From Anodontia alba (lineage: Eukaryota > Mollusca > Bivalvia > Lucinida > Lucinidae): 64,000 nucleotides of DNA. The notes beneath the pieces are model-generated. The model had not been told where the DNA came from. It ran no database searches and saw nothing but the letters and a program-made list of their open reading frames with translations. The position numbers and the translations under genes are program-made. Below, piece by piece: positions 35,159 through 46,559 of this stretch. Every line of letters begins with the position of its first letter. Position 1 is the first letter of the stretch. Where the stretch lies: the NCBI GenBank assembly GCA_964016985.1, contig OZ024828.1, forward strand, positions 76,281,869 to 76,345,868, read 5' to 3'.

Positions 35159-36210
35159 AGATAGATCCCTCCCGAGGATCATTGTCTGGCATCATGAGGC
35201 GTGCCGAGTGATGCCGGACTGTGATCGAGAGGGAAAGCCTTTTCTGTCTACCCCGCAAACCCATGATAGATTCTTTTTCTTGCACACCTTTCATTTCTTA
35301 AAATAGATTTTTTAATAACGCAGTCACTTCGATTGCTGACATTCGCCGTATTGTGATACCATTACTCTGGTGTTTAATGACGTCATTACGTTCAGAGACG
35401 TAAACCTGTACGATGGCGTATGCGACGTCCATTGCAACCAGAGCATAGCAAACACGTGAGAATTCTCGATTTTTATCTTACCCTAGGTAGGATAAGAATT
35501 TCGAGCCTAGGGTTAAATCCAGGATTTCCTTATCTGGTGTGCAAGAATATAAACTATATGGGCATGAGATAGATTGAAAAATCCGTTCAGAGGAAGGGTC
35601 TGGCATCACGGGGCTTGTCGAGAGATGTCAAAATGTGATCCCGATTCTTTTTCTTGGTGACGTCACGTTCAGTCAGTGACGTCAGCCTAAACAATGGCGT
35701 ATTGTGACGCCCTGTACAACCAGTGTATATCAAACACATGAAAATTCTCGATTTTTATCTTTCCTACGGGACAGATGAGGGTGTGTGCGATAAGATTTGC
35801 TAGCACCGCTGTAATTTGTAGAAATTCTTAACCGGTATGCAAGAACACACGTATCTTCTCACAAACACCATTCAAATCGGCAACATGTCTAAATCTGTTC
35901 TATAAAAGTACTCCGTATTACCTTTGTTAAATAGTTTCTTAGAAGAAGTACCGTTTGGAAGCAAACAAATCTAATAGAAGAATAGCAGGCATGGTTTTAT
36001 CGAGTCGTATTGTAGCGGAATGATAACATAATGCGTGCTGGCACACGGCTGAGTGGTATTCTGTTTTCAAATAAATCCAAATCAGCTGAAAGGTCCCGAA
36101 GGACCTGAAAATGTTAACTAAATGTGAAGAATCAAAGCACTGAGAGCACTGGTGGGTTGATTATCTTTGAATGTAGGCTGAGAAAATGGCCCTGAACGGG
36201 GACATAAAAC
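35159..36210. other. Intron with degenerate palindromic repeats, no gene
   Basis: Two diverged copies of a segment with TGACGTCA-like words and GAAAATTCTCGATTTTTATC (about 35390-35520 and 35650-35790), the first with a CCTAGGTAGGATAAG stem. No coding signal. Confidence 0.4.
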
Positions 36211-36535
36211 TACAGTTGACTCTCGTTATCTCGGGTCTCGCTTATCTCGAATAACTGCTTATCTCGAAGTGAAAATATTGTCCCTGCCTAAACATGCTAA
36301 TCTAGAACCAAGTAAAAATATTGTGGAAAAGAGGCAATTTCTCCTCTTTTCCACAATATTTTCGATATATCTCTAACGTCAAGAGTCCAATTACATATAC
36401 ATTTGTTAAATGTGGTTGTTCGAATTATTTTTTCCTCAGTTCTGAAAATATGATATGTTGCGGTACGGATATTGCGAAGTGTTTCAGAGAGTCCCTTGGA
36501 ATTCGAGATAACGAGAGTCGACTGTATTTCATTCA
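36211..36535. mobile_element. pogo-type MITE family T, copy 1
   Basis: TACAGTTGACTCTCGTTATC at the left and GATAACGAGAGTCGACTGTA at the right, TA at both ends. The central stem is ATATTGTGGAAAAGAGG / CCTCTTTTCCACAATAT. Other copies are at 41269 and 42746. Confidence 0.82.
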
Positions 36536-37241
36536 ATTTTTAACCTCCTATATTGTAATTTAAGCAAACCGTGCAAACCCTGATCAGACGTTCGGCGGCG
36601 TCTGATCTGGTCTGCATTGTTTGCCAATGTCCCAAATATCATAGTCCACGTTTTACAGATAACCCTCTATCAACAGCGTTCTAACGTCACAGCAACAAGA
36701 ATAGCGCGGCTATAAATAACCGTTACCTGGATATCATCTAACGCTTGGTTTGACTACTTTTGTCAATGTTAATCACGTGAACAACTACCTCAAGGATATT
36801 TTGGCGTTTATATACTATGGCTTGGTTGTAAACAATCGACCTAAAAAGGGGATGTTTTACGACCGACATAATGCACTTAATACCGGCTGAAGTCAAAATA
36901 AAGATCCTTTGGAAGCAACGCTACTAGATCAAATAATCCGATATAGCATCCTTAATGCACACCTTTATCAACGACTGACAGAAAGATTTTTACCGTAGGA
37001 AAGTTGTAGTTGTATTTTAGAGTTTTGATAGACGTAGCCTAAGCTCAAAAAGACCTCTGGGGCCCTCCGAGGGTTTTTTGTGGAAACGTGACCATTCTTT
37101 TTGGTGAACAAAGCACATCATTAGGGAACAGTGTCTCAATGTTTTGCTTATGCTCAGGAACCATTTGCAAAATAAAAGTTTAGGGATCAAGGGGATATAC
37201 TGTATTATTTGTAGGGAAAAAGGAGCATAAAAGCTTGTTTA

Positions 37242-37388
<147 letters not shown>

Positions 37389-37483
37389 CTAACTGATGCC
37401 GAATGGACTCTTCTACCGTAACTCTTTGGACTGGTCCATTTCCAAAATAGGTGTCTCAATAGTTTTATTATCACTATGTGTTA

Positions 37484-38916
37484 GTACCAAAACATATGAA
37501 CGGATTTCTACTGACGAGAGATCTATTGTCAATACCCATTCTATCGATATTACTGCTAAGTTTGCAGTGAGTATTAAAGAAAAGCAAGACAGACTTCCTA
37601 CGTTACCGAAACTTCATAAACGACCTTATAAAGCACGTTTCATTGCTAATTCTGGTTCTTGTACGACTACTGTTTTGTCCAAACTGCTAACTTCATGCCT
37701 TACTGCTGTTAAAAAACATTGGATTAGATACTGTGATACTGTTTACGAAAGGGACGGAATTAACTATTTTTGGTCAATTAAAAATTCTAATGATGTTCTC
37801 AATAAATTTAAATCTAAAAACTTTCAGGCTTCGAAATTGTCTACATATGATTTTTCTACACTGTATACTACGTTACCTCATCATCTTATAAAATATAAAC
37901 GTATTGATTTAATTAACCGAATGTTTACTCGGGAGAATACCCAATATTTGGCTTGCAACGAAGAATGTGCTTTTTTTCACTTCTGATGTATATAATAATC
38001 ACAATTTATGGTCGTGTCAAAAAGTCTGTGATGCCCTTGTTTATCTTTTGGATAATACTTTTTATTAGATTTGGAACTAAACTTTATAGACAAACTATTG
38101 GTATTGTGCTCCTCTTGTTGCAGATTTGTTTCTTTTTTGTTATGAGAGAGATTTCATGAAGTCTCTCTCACGTGAAAATCAGGCTGACATTATTGAGGCT
38201 TTCAATTCAACTTCAAGATACCTTGACGATTTATTAAATATTGATAATATTTACTTTGACCAAATGGTGGACCGGATATACCCTACAGAACTCCAATTAA
38301 ATAGAGCAAATTCTTCCGATACCGAGGCACTTTTTTGGATTTGAATCTATGTATATCTAATGGTACAGTTTCCACCAAAATTTATGATAAACGGGACGAT
38401 TTTGATTTTGATATAGTCATTTTCCCTTTTCTGGATGGCGATGTCCCCCAGCATACCTCATATGGGGTATATATATCTCAACTTATAAGATTCGCCAGAG
38501 CTTCTTCAAATCTTAATGACTTTAACTACCGTAATAAAACCCTTAATGCCAAACTTCTTAGGCAGGGCTATCGTTATTTTAAACTTCGTAAGGCGTTTTC
38601 GAAATTTTATCGCAGACACAGTGCCTTGTTAGAAAAATATAGCGTCAGTCTGAAAACACTTCTGCAACAAGGTATATCGGAACCCGAATTTTACGGTGAC
38701 TTAATGTACAGATTTAGAAAAATTGTAGGTAAATCTAACTTTTCGGAGCGATTCAGAAAACTTATTAACCGTTATAAAAGAATTGGCTATAGCCTGGGTA
38801 TTATGCGGCAGACTGCATGCCTAGTTGTCAACCCAATCATTGTTGATGGCTATGCTTCACTCTTTAATTGCACGACGGCGGTTCGGGCCTCAGACTCGAT
38901 GACGGCCTCTTCGTAA
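37484..38916 (+). pseudogene. Penelope-like reverse transcriptase, copy 1 (frameshifted)
   Basis: Motifs in order: LPKLHKRPYKARFIANS (37590-37650), STYDFSTLYTTLPHHL, SRYLDDLLNIDNIYFD with the catalytic YLDD (about 38215), then a basic C-terminal thumb (FYRRHSALLEKY, RFRKLINRYKRIGYS). The PKLHK and DFSTLYT pattern identifies Penelope-like reverse transcriptases. Three frameshifts break the frame near 37975, 38130 and 38335. No GIY-YIG endonuclease motif is visible after the thumb, and the 5' end is missing. Confidence 0.83.
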
Positions 38917-39472
38917 AACTTTAACCAGTGTGTTGGGAGCTTGACGATATGTCTTTGACTTGGCCCGCCGTGGTTCAACTATTGGTTTTCATTTACTCTG
39001 GCATACAGTAGAATTAGCCATGAGTACTCGTCTTTGTTTATTATAGTGATTAATTTGATTTTTATGTTTTCGCTTTGATGCATTGACTGAGTCGGGAGCC
39101 TTTATGCGAACCGAATTTTTATGTATTTCTGTATTAAGAGTAGCATCGGGACCGCCCCTCCCCCCCCCCCCCCCCGCTCCCGTTCTAAGGCGGTGGTCCC
39201 GGTGTTAGTCTTACTCTTTGTTGCTTTGTGGTTTATTCTACGAGGCGATTTGTTGCATGTCTTTCTGTGTGTCATTTTGTTCCTGTCTTTTTCAGTCCTT
39301 TTGGTATGGCGATTACCTCGCTTGGGGAAGAGAAAGCTAATCTTAGTGCTTTTCGTACGTTTGTTCGGTTTGTGCTTGTTTAGATTTGTCGGTTTCCTCT
39401 TCCTCTTGGGGTCTGGGAAGGGCTGCGGTTTGTGATTGTGGCACTCCCTGGACTTTTCTCTTACCTTTTGTT
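37484..39472 (+). mobile_element. Penelope-like retroelement, copy 1 (5'-truncated)
   Basis: It matches 58160-60190 from ATATGAACGGATTTCTAC to CTTTTCTCTTACC. It has lost sequence relative to copy 2: the YWL codons before PKLHK, a 16-bp piece that removes the MGTN motif, and a segment near 39155 replaced by a run of cytosines. It is inserted in the kinase intron about 110 bp from an exon acceptor. No clear target duplication seen. Confidence 0.82.
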
Positions 39473-39481
39473 TTATATGCA

Positions 39482-40215
39482 TTCCTCTATGTTATGCAAA
39501 CAGTATAGACCCAGATCTGACGCCGCGTTTTGCGGCCTCTCATCTTGGTCGACACTGTTAACCAATATGCCTTCTACAGGATTATAAACATAATTGGGTT
39601 AAAGAAAAGAATTTACTAAACTCATAATTGCAATAACCACGCCTATTTGAACATATACTATGTGGGTAAAAGTGGGTTATCAAACTAAAATTCTCGATAG
39701 ACTTGCATGTATTTGTAGGTATACAAGAAAATTATTTGTGAGAGACCTGTTAAGCGAACCATGATTGGAAAAAAATAGAACAGTCGAATAAACACTATTT
39801 AACCTATGCTGTATACGTTAAAAAACATCATAGTTGAATTAGAACACAATTTCTGCAATAAGTATTATGCAGAAACGTCATCATTTAAAAATGAATTTTC
39901 AGTAACCTTTTAAGAACTGCTGCTGCCAAGGTAACCATAAGAAAGACATGGGATTGCTATATCTGATACGGAAAATCATTTAGTTGTCAATGGACACAAC
40001 AGTTAATATAATCTAATAAGAAGAAGTCTCATCAATAAATTCCTTTTACACTTACAAATGCTTGTGACAAAGGAATTTATTGAAAATTTGACGCCTCGAC
40101 CCACTTTTGGCCAAGTTCTGTATATATGTTACATAATTTGCAAGTCCTTGAGCTGCAACGCAAGAAAACATCCTTTAGTTTAAAAAGATTGTATTTATAT
40201 GTCATCGACAGCACA
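39482..40215. other. Kinase intron, short hairpin repeat then unique sequence
   Basis: 39494-39560 is a small palindromic repeat (GCAAACAGTATAGACCC, TGACGCCGCGTTTTGCGGCC, GACACTGTT), also seen in degenerate form at 36565-36640. Nothing else recognised. Confidence 0.4.
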
Positions 40216-40420
40216 CATAATTATGACAAACAACAGCAAACAGGACACGAACTATGGCAAACAACAGCATACAGCATATGAATTATGGCAAACAGCACAT
40301 GAATTATGGCAAACAATAGCATACAGCATATGAAGTATGGCAAAAAAATAGCAAACATCACATGAATTATAGCAAACAATAGCATACAACACGTGAATTA
40401 CATGTATAACAAACAAGAGC
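40216..40420 (+). repeat. Minisatellite of GAATTATGGCAAACA units
   Basis: About six irregular units of 30-45 bp, each with TGAATTATGGCAAACA and an AGCATACAGCATA or AGCACA spacer. Confidence 0.75.
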
Positions 40421-40552
40421 AAAGAGTATAATCAGTTTACAGATGACCCTGATTCAGAATATTCCTAGCGTCGTATACCTTATGATATAAATGAGAAAGT
40501 AAAGGACCTTGAGCCGCGCCATGGATGTCGCATGGACGTATGCGCAGCCTGG

Positions 40553-41043
40553 CCCTGAGGTTATATAAAACTTTTTTCATGCTCAGTTCAGCTAAGCATG
40601 AAATTTTCTATGTTTAGCAAGAAAAAAAATGCAAATGCTAGTAATTTGAATTTTATTTGCAGGGCAAATTTCATGCTCAGTGAGTTGAGCATGAAAAAAG
40701 TTTTATAACCTCGGGGCCTGATCATGGCTGTCGTGGTCCTACGGCTTATGTGATATCATGACACTTTTCCCAAGACGCGGCTCAGACTAGATGTTTGCTG
40801 TCTAATCTGGCCCCGAGTTTATAAAACGTTTTCAAGCTTAACTGAGCATGAAATTTTCTCTGCCAACAAAGATAAAAATGCCAACAATAGTTGGTATTTT
40901 CATATTAGCAGAGAATTGTTTGTACGCAGTCATGTTTAGCAATAAAGAATCTGCATTGGTTAGTAATCTGAGATTTATAAGCAAGACAAATTTCATGCTC
41001 AGCTGAATTAAGCATGAAAAAAGTTTGTTTTATAACCTCAGTG
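40553..41043. mobile_element. Two adjacent related MITEs
   Basis: 40553-40716 (GAGGTTATATAAAACTTTTT, CATGCTCA ... TGAGCATG, AAAAAAGTTTTATAACCTC) and 40812-41043 (CCGAGTTTATAAAACG ... GTTTTATAACCTC) share terminal repeats and the internal GCATGAAATTT block. Both are strongly self-complementary. Confidence 0.75.
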
Positions 41044-41268
41044 TCTGGACCTTTATTGTACGTATAAGCCCCAAAGATCCCTTTAATGGAAGTTAATCTC
41101 CAAGCACACTATTTTAAGGGGAATGAATACTTCTTCAAGGGAGGAATGAATCTCGATCAAACTTGTTTTTATTCCCTTCCGAAGAAGGAACAACTCTTTT
41201 GAAAAGAAAGAATTTTCTCCCCTTTTCAGAACGGGATGAGTGCACATGAAAGCAAACTGGAAGTCACA

Positions 41269-41590
41269 TACAGTCGACTCTCGTTATCTCGAATTCCAAG
41301 GGACTCACTGAAACACTTCGAGATATCCGTACTTCGACATATCAGAGTTGAGAGAGTAAGGTAAACAATAAATTGAACAACCACATTTAACAAATGAATA
41401 TGTAATTTGACTCCTGAACTTAGAAATATATATATAAAATAATGTGGAAAAGCGGAGAAATTTCTCCTCTTTTCCACATTATTTTGTTACCTGTTGTCAT
41501 AGTTTCATGTTAAAACATGGACCAGATTTTCACTTCGAGATAAGCGGTAATTCGAAATAAGCGAGTTCGAGATAACGGGGTTCGACTGTA
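41269..41590. mobile_element. pogo-type MITE family T, copy 2
   Basis: TACAGTCGACTCTCGTTATC and AGATAACGGGGTTCGACTGTA ends, central stem AATAATGTGGAAAAG-type (AAATTTCTCCTCTTTTCCAC on the other side). Confidence 0.82.
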
Positions 41591-41675
41591 GTTGCTCCTT
41601 GTAATGTTCAAATGGAAAATCAACCAAGCGTCAGAAACTGACGCTGTAGGTGATATAAAAGTGGCATTTGCTGGA

Positions 41676-42282
41676 TTTACCTTTTGAAGAGCCATATTTA
41701 CCATTCATATTGTTGCTAACAGCATGAATACAAAGAGAAATGAGCCAGCGCATGACAAAACCAACAAAATGGCATGTGCTTCCCGCGAAGACTCAGCTTG
41801 TGTATCCATTCAGTCTGATCAGTCTTTGCTGTGCGCTCAGTGGGTAGCTAAAGACCCTAGCTATCTTCATGCGGACAGCGAAGACTCTGATCAGTCTGGG
41901 CAGATGCCCAGACTGATCTAAGTCGTCGCTGGGAACACATGCCATTTTGTAGGTTTTGTCGTATGCTGGCTGAATTTACCTCCAGACTAGCCTGTTATTC
42001 TATCCCTTTTGTTACTGACACATGAATATAAACAGTACTTCCAGATTAGCCAGATATGCCATTCCTTTTGCTACTGACCGCATACAAACTACCAGTATTT
42101 ACCTTCAAACTAGCCAGATATGCCGTTCCTTGTGCTATGGCCGCATACAAACTACCAGTATTTACCTTTAAACTGGCCAGGTATGCCATTCTGTTTGCTA
42201 CTGACCGCATACAAACTACTAGTATTTACCTTTAAACTAGCCAGGTATGCCATTCCTTTTGCTACTGACCACATAAATACGA
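41676..42282 (-). repeat. 63-bp tandem repeat of the kinase exon 2 end and its splice donor
   Basis: Units at 42228-42282 (the true exon end), 42161-42227, 42098-42160, 42036-42097, 41974-42035 and, beyond an inserted MITE, 41676-41731. Each carries on the minus strand the codons for VAKGMAYLASLK or a mutated form, followed by AGGTAAATAC (donor) in four of them. Divergence increases away from the exon. Copies 2 and 3 keep a frame reading MAYLASLK. Confidence 0.85.
41740..41973. mobile_element. MITE family S, copy 1
   Basis: Terminal repeats ATGAGCCAGCGCATGACAAA and TTTTGTCGTATGCTGGCTGA, subterminal AAAATGGCATGTG / CATGCCATTTT, and an internal TCTGATCAGTCTGGGCAGAT palindrome. It is inserted within the exon-end tandem repeat. 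A second copy is at 51341-51592. Confidence 0.8.
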
Positions 42283-42429
42283 ACAGTTGCGAATGTCTGG
42301 ATAATAAGTAAGTTGCATGTTCTGATATATCCATTCCGTCTATTTCTTTCTGGTGTGTCTTTTCTAACTTTCTTAGATATGCATGCAAGTCACCTTGCTC
42401 AGCCAACTCCATCACAATGAATAAAGACC
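42230..42429 (-). CDS. Tyrosine kinase exon 2 of 5: hinge, kinase-insert region, helix E
   Basis: An exon of 200 nt. The acceptor is a T-rich tract ending in CCTAG at 42431-42430. The donor is TTTAAAG followed by GTAAATAC, with the GT at 42229-42228. The junction codon with the previous exon is Gly (G+GG), followed by SLFIVMELAEQGDLHAYLRK, the hinge and helix D. Next come about 25 charged or polar residues (KTHQKEIDGMDISEHATYLL) in the position of the kinase insert, then FVFMWSVAKGMAYLASLK, helix E. The last 55 bp or so of this exon, together with its splice donor, are repeated in tandem immediately downstream in the intron (41676-42227), which is very unusual. The splice call uses the copy contiguous with the rest of the exon. 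Confidence 0.85.
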
Positions 42430-42745
42430 CTAGGAAAAAAAAAGAAAACAGTCATGAATTTGTTTTACAACAGTTAAATTATATTGGGCTGAAAATATTC
42501 CGTCTGTTCCCTAATGTGCAAACGAATCTGAGTCGCATGTGCCCGAAAACCCATTTCCCCGTTGCAAAACGTGACTTACAATAAATAGTGCAGAAAATGT
42601 CTAAGAGCCGCCACAATCACAAACATAGCCTACCAACAAACAGAACAAGACATAAAAAGCCCCACAGTAATAAGGTACAAGACAACATAAAGGACAAACT
42701 CCAGTAGAATCACTGCCTTAAAATGGTCAGTATTAACACAGCTAA

Positions 42746-43053
42746 TACAGTCGACTGTCGTTATCTCGACTTTGCTTACCTCGAATAACCTCGTATCTCG
42801 AAGTGAAAATCTGGTCCCCGTTTTAACACAGAAATCTAACAACAGTTAACAAAATATTGTGTAGCAATTTGTCCTCTTATCCCTAATATTTTCAGTATGT
42901 CTAAGTTCAGGAGTTAATTACATAGTCATCAGTGACAAATGGTTGTTCGACTTATTTTGTTCGTATTTCTGCAAATCTTATATGTCAAGGTACGGCCACT
43001 TCGAAGAATTTCAGAGAGTCCCTTGAACTTTTAGATAACGAAAGTCGACTGTA
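42746..43053. mobile_element. pogo-type MITE family T, copy 3
   Basis: TACAGTCGACTGTCGTTATC and GATAACGAAAGTCGACTGTA ends. The central stem is decayed. Confidence 0.78.
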
Positions 43054-43508
43054 GCTGAACCACAGAAGACCAGAACAAAGACATAACATCAGGTATCAGC
43101 CTACTAGAGAAACGTTTAGTTCGGCACTATCATAGTGTCCGAGACGCGACACACCATCGTGCAATTAAAGAAAATTAAAAGTTAAGCATACAGTCTGTCG
43201 CATATTATCCATGTTATAACCTATACCTTTATAACGGGTAATAAGATTGTTTGAATGCCTTCTAAAAATTGGATATCCCAGCTATTGTCCAAAATTCATG
43301 GTAAACTCTGGTTCCGATATTCTAAGTTTTCAATAATGCACCGCATGTAATAAATGTTAGAATTTGACTAATACACATGCGTACTATAGAAAAGAGCTAA
43401 ATTCTTAGATGGAAATGTATTTGTTTGGTAAATATATGCATCGGGAGCATGTAGACCCCTTTTCGGAAGGGGGCTAGTTTGCTGGAAAGCAAAACTGGAA
43501 GAAAGGTT

Positions 43509-43616
43509 CCCAGTGGGCACAAAACATCAAAATGACGTCCTATCAACGTCGATGCGACGTGATCACGTCGCATCGACGTTGATACGACGTCATTTTGATG
43601 TTGTGTGCACACTGGG
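43509..43616. repeat. 108-bp near-perfect palindrome (MITE)
   Basis: It starts CCCAGTGGGCACAAAACATC and ends GATGTTGTGTGCACACTGGG. The centre is GCGACGTGATCACGTCGC. About six mismatches over the whole arms. It contains several GACGTC / TGACGT words. Confidence 0.9.
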
Positions 43617-44270
43617 TTATTTCCCTTGTACTAGACATGTATCCTTTCATCGTAACGTGATAGATTTGGGCCATATGTAAGAAATGTGTTCTCCTGTCCA
43701 TAACTTCATAAACAGACCATGGTTTTTTTTGTGAAACTTACTCCAGCTGCTGATATAGTGCGATTCTTCACTGTTCTCCTTAATTTGAAAAAAAGATACA
43801 CTTCAGCATAACTGAGACCACACCGTTCAACCCGCGCCTTTGTCATCAGATGGCTAACGAGACGACAGATGTAAACTTTATTGACATGAAAAGGGTATGT
43901 AAAGAAATTCTGCCGGTGAAAATCCAAAAACAAAAGCTTTGTCTTTGATGCATTATGAGAATATTGTTTAATGTTTGAAGACCCCGCAGTAGTAATCTGA
44001 CTTAATTTCACTGTCGCATAAGCCTATGTGAGGTGGTCGAAAAAATGTTTCACTTAAATCCGTTTTTTGCTAAGGTCGTACTCCCGAGGAACAAAATCTG
44101 GTATATTCTCTTCCTGAAAAAAAATCTGCAAGCATTTAACAGCAATTCTGCAAAATTTTACGTCAGGTCTCAGTTTAATAACGAAGTTATACGCTTCCAA
44201 ACGGAGCAAGTGTCTGAAAAACGACTGCCTTTGCCTACAGAACATAATTTTGGCTAACACGTACGGCAGA
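43617..44270. other. Kinase intron, no recognised gene
   Basis: A 101-codon minus-strand open frame at 43706-44011 has no recognisable domain. The segment 44033-44260 is open on both strands, but without family features. Confidence 0.35.
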
Positions 44271-44279
44271 GGAGAAATT

Positions 44280-44600
44280 TGAAGGCTAGCATGGACAGCA
44301 GATCAGAATGTCAGTTGTTTTTTTTTTGTGTTTTTTTTTTTTTTTTTTTTTTTTTTTCAGAAAAAAAAAAAAAAAAAAAAGCATTCCAAGTTTGCATTAA
44401 TGCTTCGGTATAAAATCGATATAAACGTTGAAAGAACTTTTTTTTGCCAGTATTTCCAAATAATATGAGGCCAAAATATCAATTTCAGGAAGTCAAATAG
44501 AATACAAGCGTCATTCTGGCGATTTGGAACTCAGTGGTTAATGCAGGAATTAAACTGATTTAGTACCGAAGGCGATCGGGGGTGGGGGGGGGGGGGTGGG
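44280..44600. repeat. Dispersed repeat, inverted partner of 48745-49055
   Basis: GCTAGCATGGACAGCAGATC, AGAATGTCA, TTTGCATTAATG, TCGGTATAAA, GATATAAACG and GGAACTCA-type blocks recur in reverse order and complement at 48745-49055. A (T)41 CAG (A)20 tract (44317-44380) interrupts it. Confidence 0.7.
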
Positions 44601-44607
44601 GGTTGGG
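44577..44607 (+). repeat. G-rich tract
   Basis: Runs of 5, 12, 5 and 5 guanines separated by single or double T, with G-quadruplex potential on the plus strand. Confidence 0.85.
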
Positions 44608-44685
44608 GGCTCGTATTATATTAGGACTCAATACCTAAGCGGAGTTCACTGTCTACTGTGGGTTCGAGGTCTATTGCAGATCAAA

Positions 44686-44768
44686 AAAGGTAAAAGTCCA
44701 GGGAGTCCCAGAATCACAAGACACAGCTCATCCCAGACACCAAGAGGAAGAGGAAATCGAGAGCCTAA
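44686..44768 (-). mobile_element. Fragment of Penelope-like element 3' end
   Basis: GGTAAAAGTCCAGGGAGT and CCCAGACACCAAGAGGAAGA match the 3' end of the elements at 39472 and 60190 in inverse orientation. Confidence 0.7.
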
Positions 44769-44987
44769 TGTCTATGGGATAGACCTAATATTGGGGCCTG
44801 ATGGACTATAAAGCTAGAATCATTAGAAGCTGACGTTGCTGGTCCTATTGACGGTTAAAGGTCTATTAACGGAATTCAAAACTATCAGGGCTATGACACT
44901 ATGTTACTGATATTCATTAAGAAAGAGATTCTTCATCGGTTTTACGTTGTACCTCTCTAAGCCTCTAAAATACTAGGCAGCCAATGT

Positions 44988-45853
44988 AATGTCGAAAAAA
45001 GTTCAGAATGGGTAAGTTGAAAATATCTTGAATATTGTGCGTTTTCAGACTAAATACTGTAATAGCAGCTGTAAATGTTGAGAATATAGCTACGAACTAG
45101 AATAATTGTTGTGCAAAAATAGAGCCTCTGACAGAAACAACACGTAAGAAATGGTTGCCATGTACATGCGTACCTTATTTGTCAAATGTAATATATAAGT
45201 TCGTGAAACCGATAAAATGCTCCCGGATAATATATTGTGGAAATTATTTGCTTCTCTGCCTTATTACTACCTCTGTCATCAAACTTTGTTGACTATAAGA
45301 ATTATATTTGAAAACAACCAAATATCCAACTTTTGGGCAGCTAAATGTTTCAATACAGTGACACTAGAGACGGATCTCAATTGGTTGGACAGGAACAACG
45401 GAACATCGATGGAGATACGCAATTTAATGTCGAAAAAGTACAGAATGTGTAAGTTGAAAATATCTTGAATATTGTGTATTTTCAGACTAAATACTGTAAA
45501 TGTTGAGAATATCTACGAACTAGAATAATTGTTGTGCAAACACAGAGCCGCTGACAGAAACAACGCGTAAGAACTGGTTGGTATGTACATGCGTACCTTA
45601 TTTGTCGAATGTAATATAAGTTCGTGAAACCGATAAAATGCTTCCGGATAATATATTGTGGAAATTGATTTTATATTGCTTATCTACCATTTTACTACCT
45701 CTGTCATCAATATATGTTGACTATAAGAATCGTATTTGAAAACAATCTAAAATCCAGCTTTTGGGCAGCTAAATGTTTCAATACAGTGACACTAGAGACG
45801 GATCTTAACCGGTGTCGACTGGTACAACGGAACATCGATGGAGATACGCATTC
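44988..45853 (+). repeat. Tandem duplication, unit about 437 bp
   Basis: 44988-45424 and 45425-45853 share TAATGTCGAAAAA, AGTTGAAAATATCTTGAATA, TAGAATAATTGTTGTGCAAA, GATAATATATTGTGGAAAT and CAGTGACACTAGAGACGGAT in order, with small indels. No coding potential recognised. Confidence 0.85.
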
Positions 45854-46559
45854 TACTATTCCTTTAGCAAGAGTAGTTTCATTTTACTATTTTTCTCTCC
45901 TTTAAGGCTCATTGGCTACATCGGATGAGAACAACCATGAAACAGTACTTGTGTTATTACTGTGACAGCGAAAAAGACAATAGAACATTTGATTTCATCC
46001 CACAGAAGTAACTGCCTGAAATACTGCGAATTAGAACTAAATGAAGTATCTGGTTAGGTAGCATACCGCACTAAGGCCCATGTGGACATAATTACAGTAT
46101 CCCTATGTATAATTAATGTATCATTATAAAGTGCATAGACTGACTAGCATCCTCTGAGCTAGCATCACTGACAATATATTATCTTTAAGAAACACATCTT
46201 CAACGGAATAACAAATGCTCATTTTAAACACATCATGTGATTAAACTTAAGCATGCATCGAAACAGAAGCATTTTAAATTTTAGAACATGTACATACATC
46301 ACGTTAGCAAGTCAATTCAATGAAGCTTCCCCCACTCCATTGCCACAACATATAGAAAACAAGAAATCCGCGGAAAGCGATGTCGCACCTACGGGGATTA
46401 AGTCATACAAGTTCCTATTTGTATTGAAAAAAAATCTATTTTGCAGTATTCAAGAAACTGATGGGTTAAAAAAATGGACAACGTAGAAAATTTGGAATAT
46501 TGGCTTGCAAAATTTTATCTAAACCTGTCCATTATTTCACGATATTGATAGTGAGCGGA
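45854..46559. other. Kinase intron, no feature seen
   Basis: Unique AT-rich sequence. Open frames are short and unrecognised. Confidence 0.45.

Noticed and set aside
39102..39482. Basic minus-strand frame (126 codons) antisense to the Penelope 3' module
   Set aside because: Complement of a leucine-rich frame. It is also open in other copies but lacks any domain, so it was left as a remark on the hydrophobic ORF.
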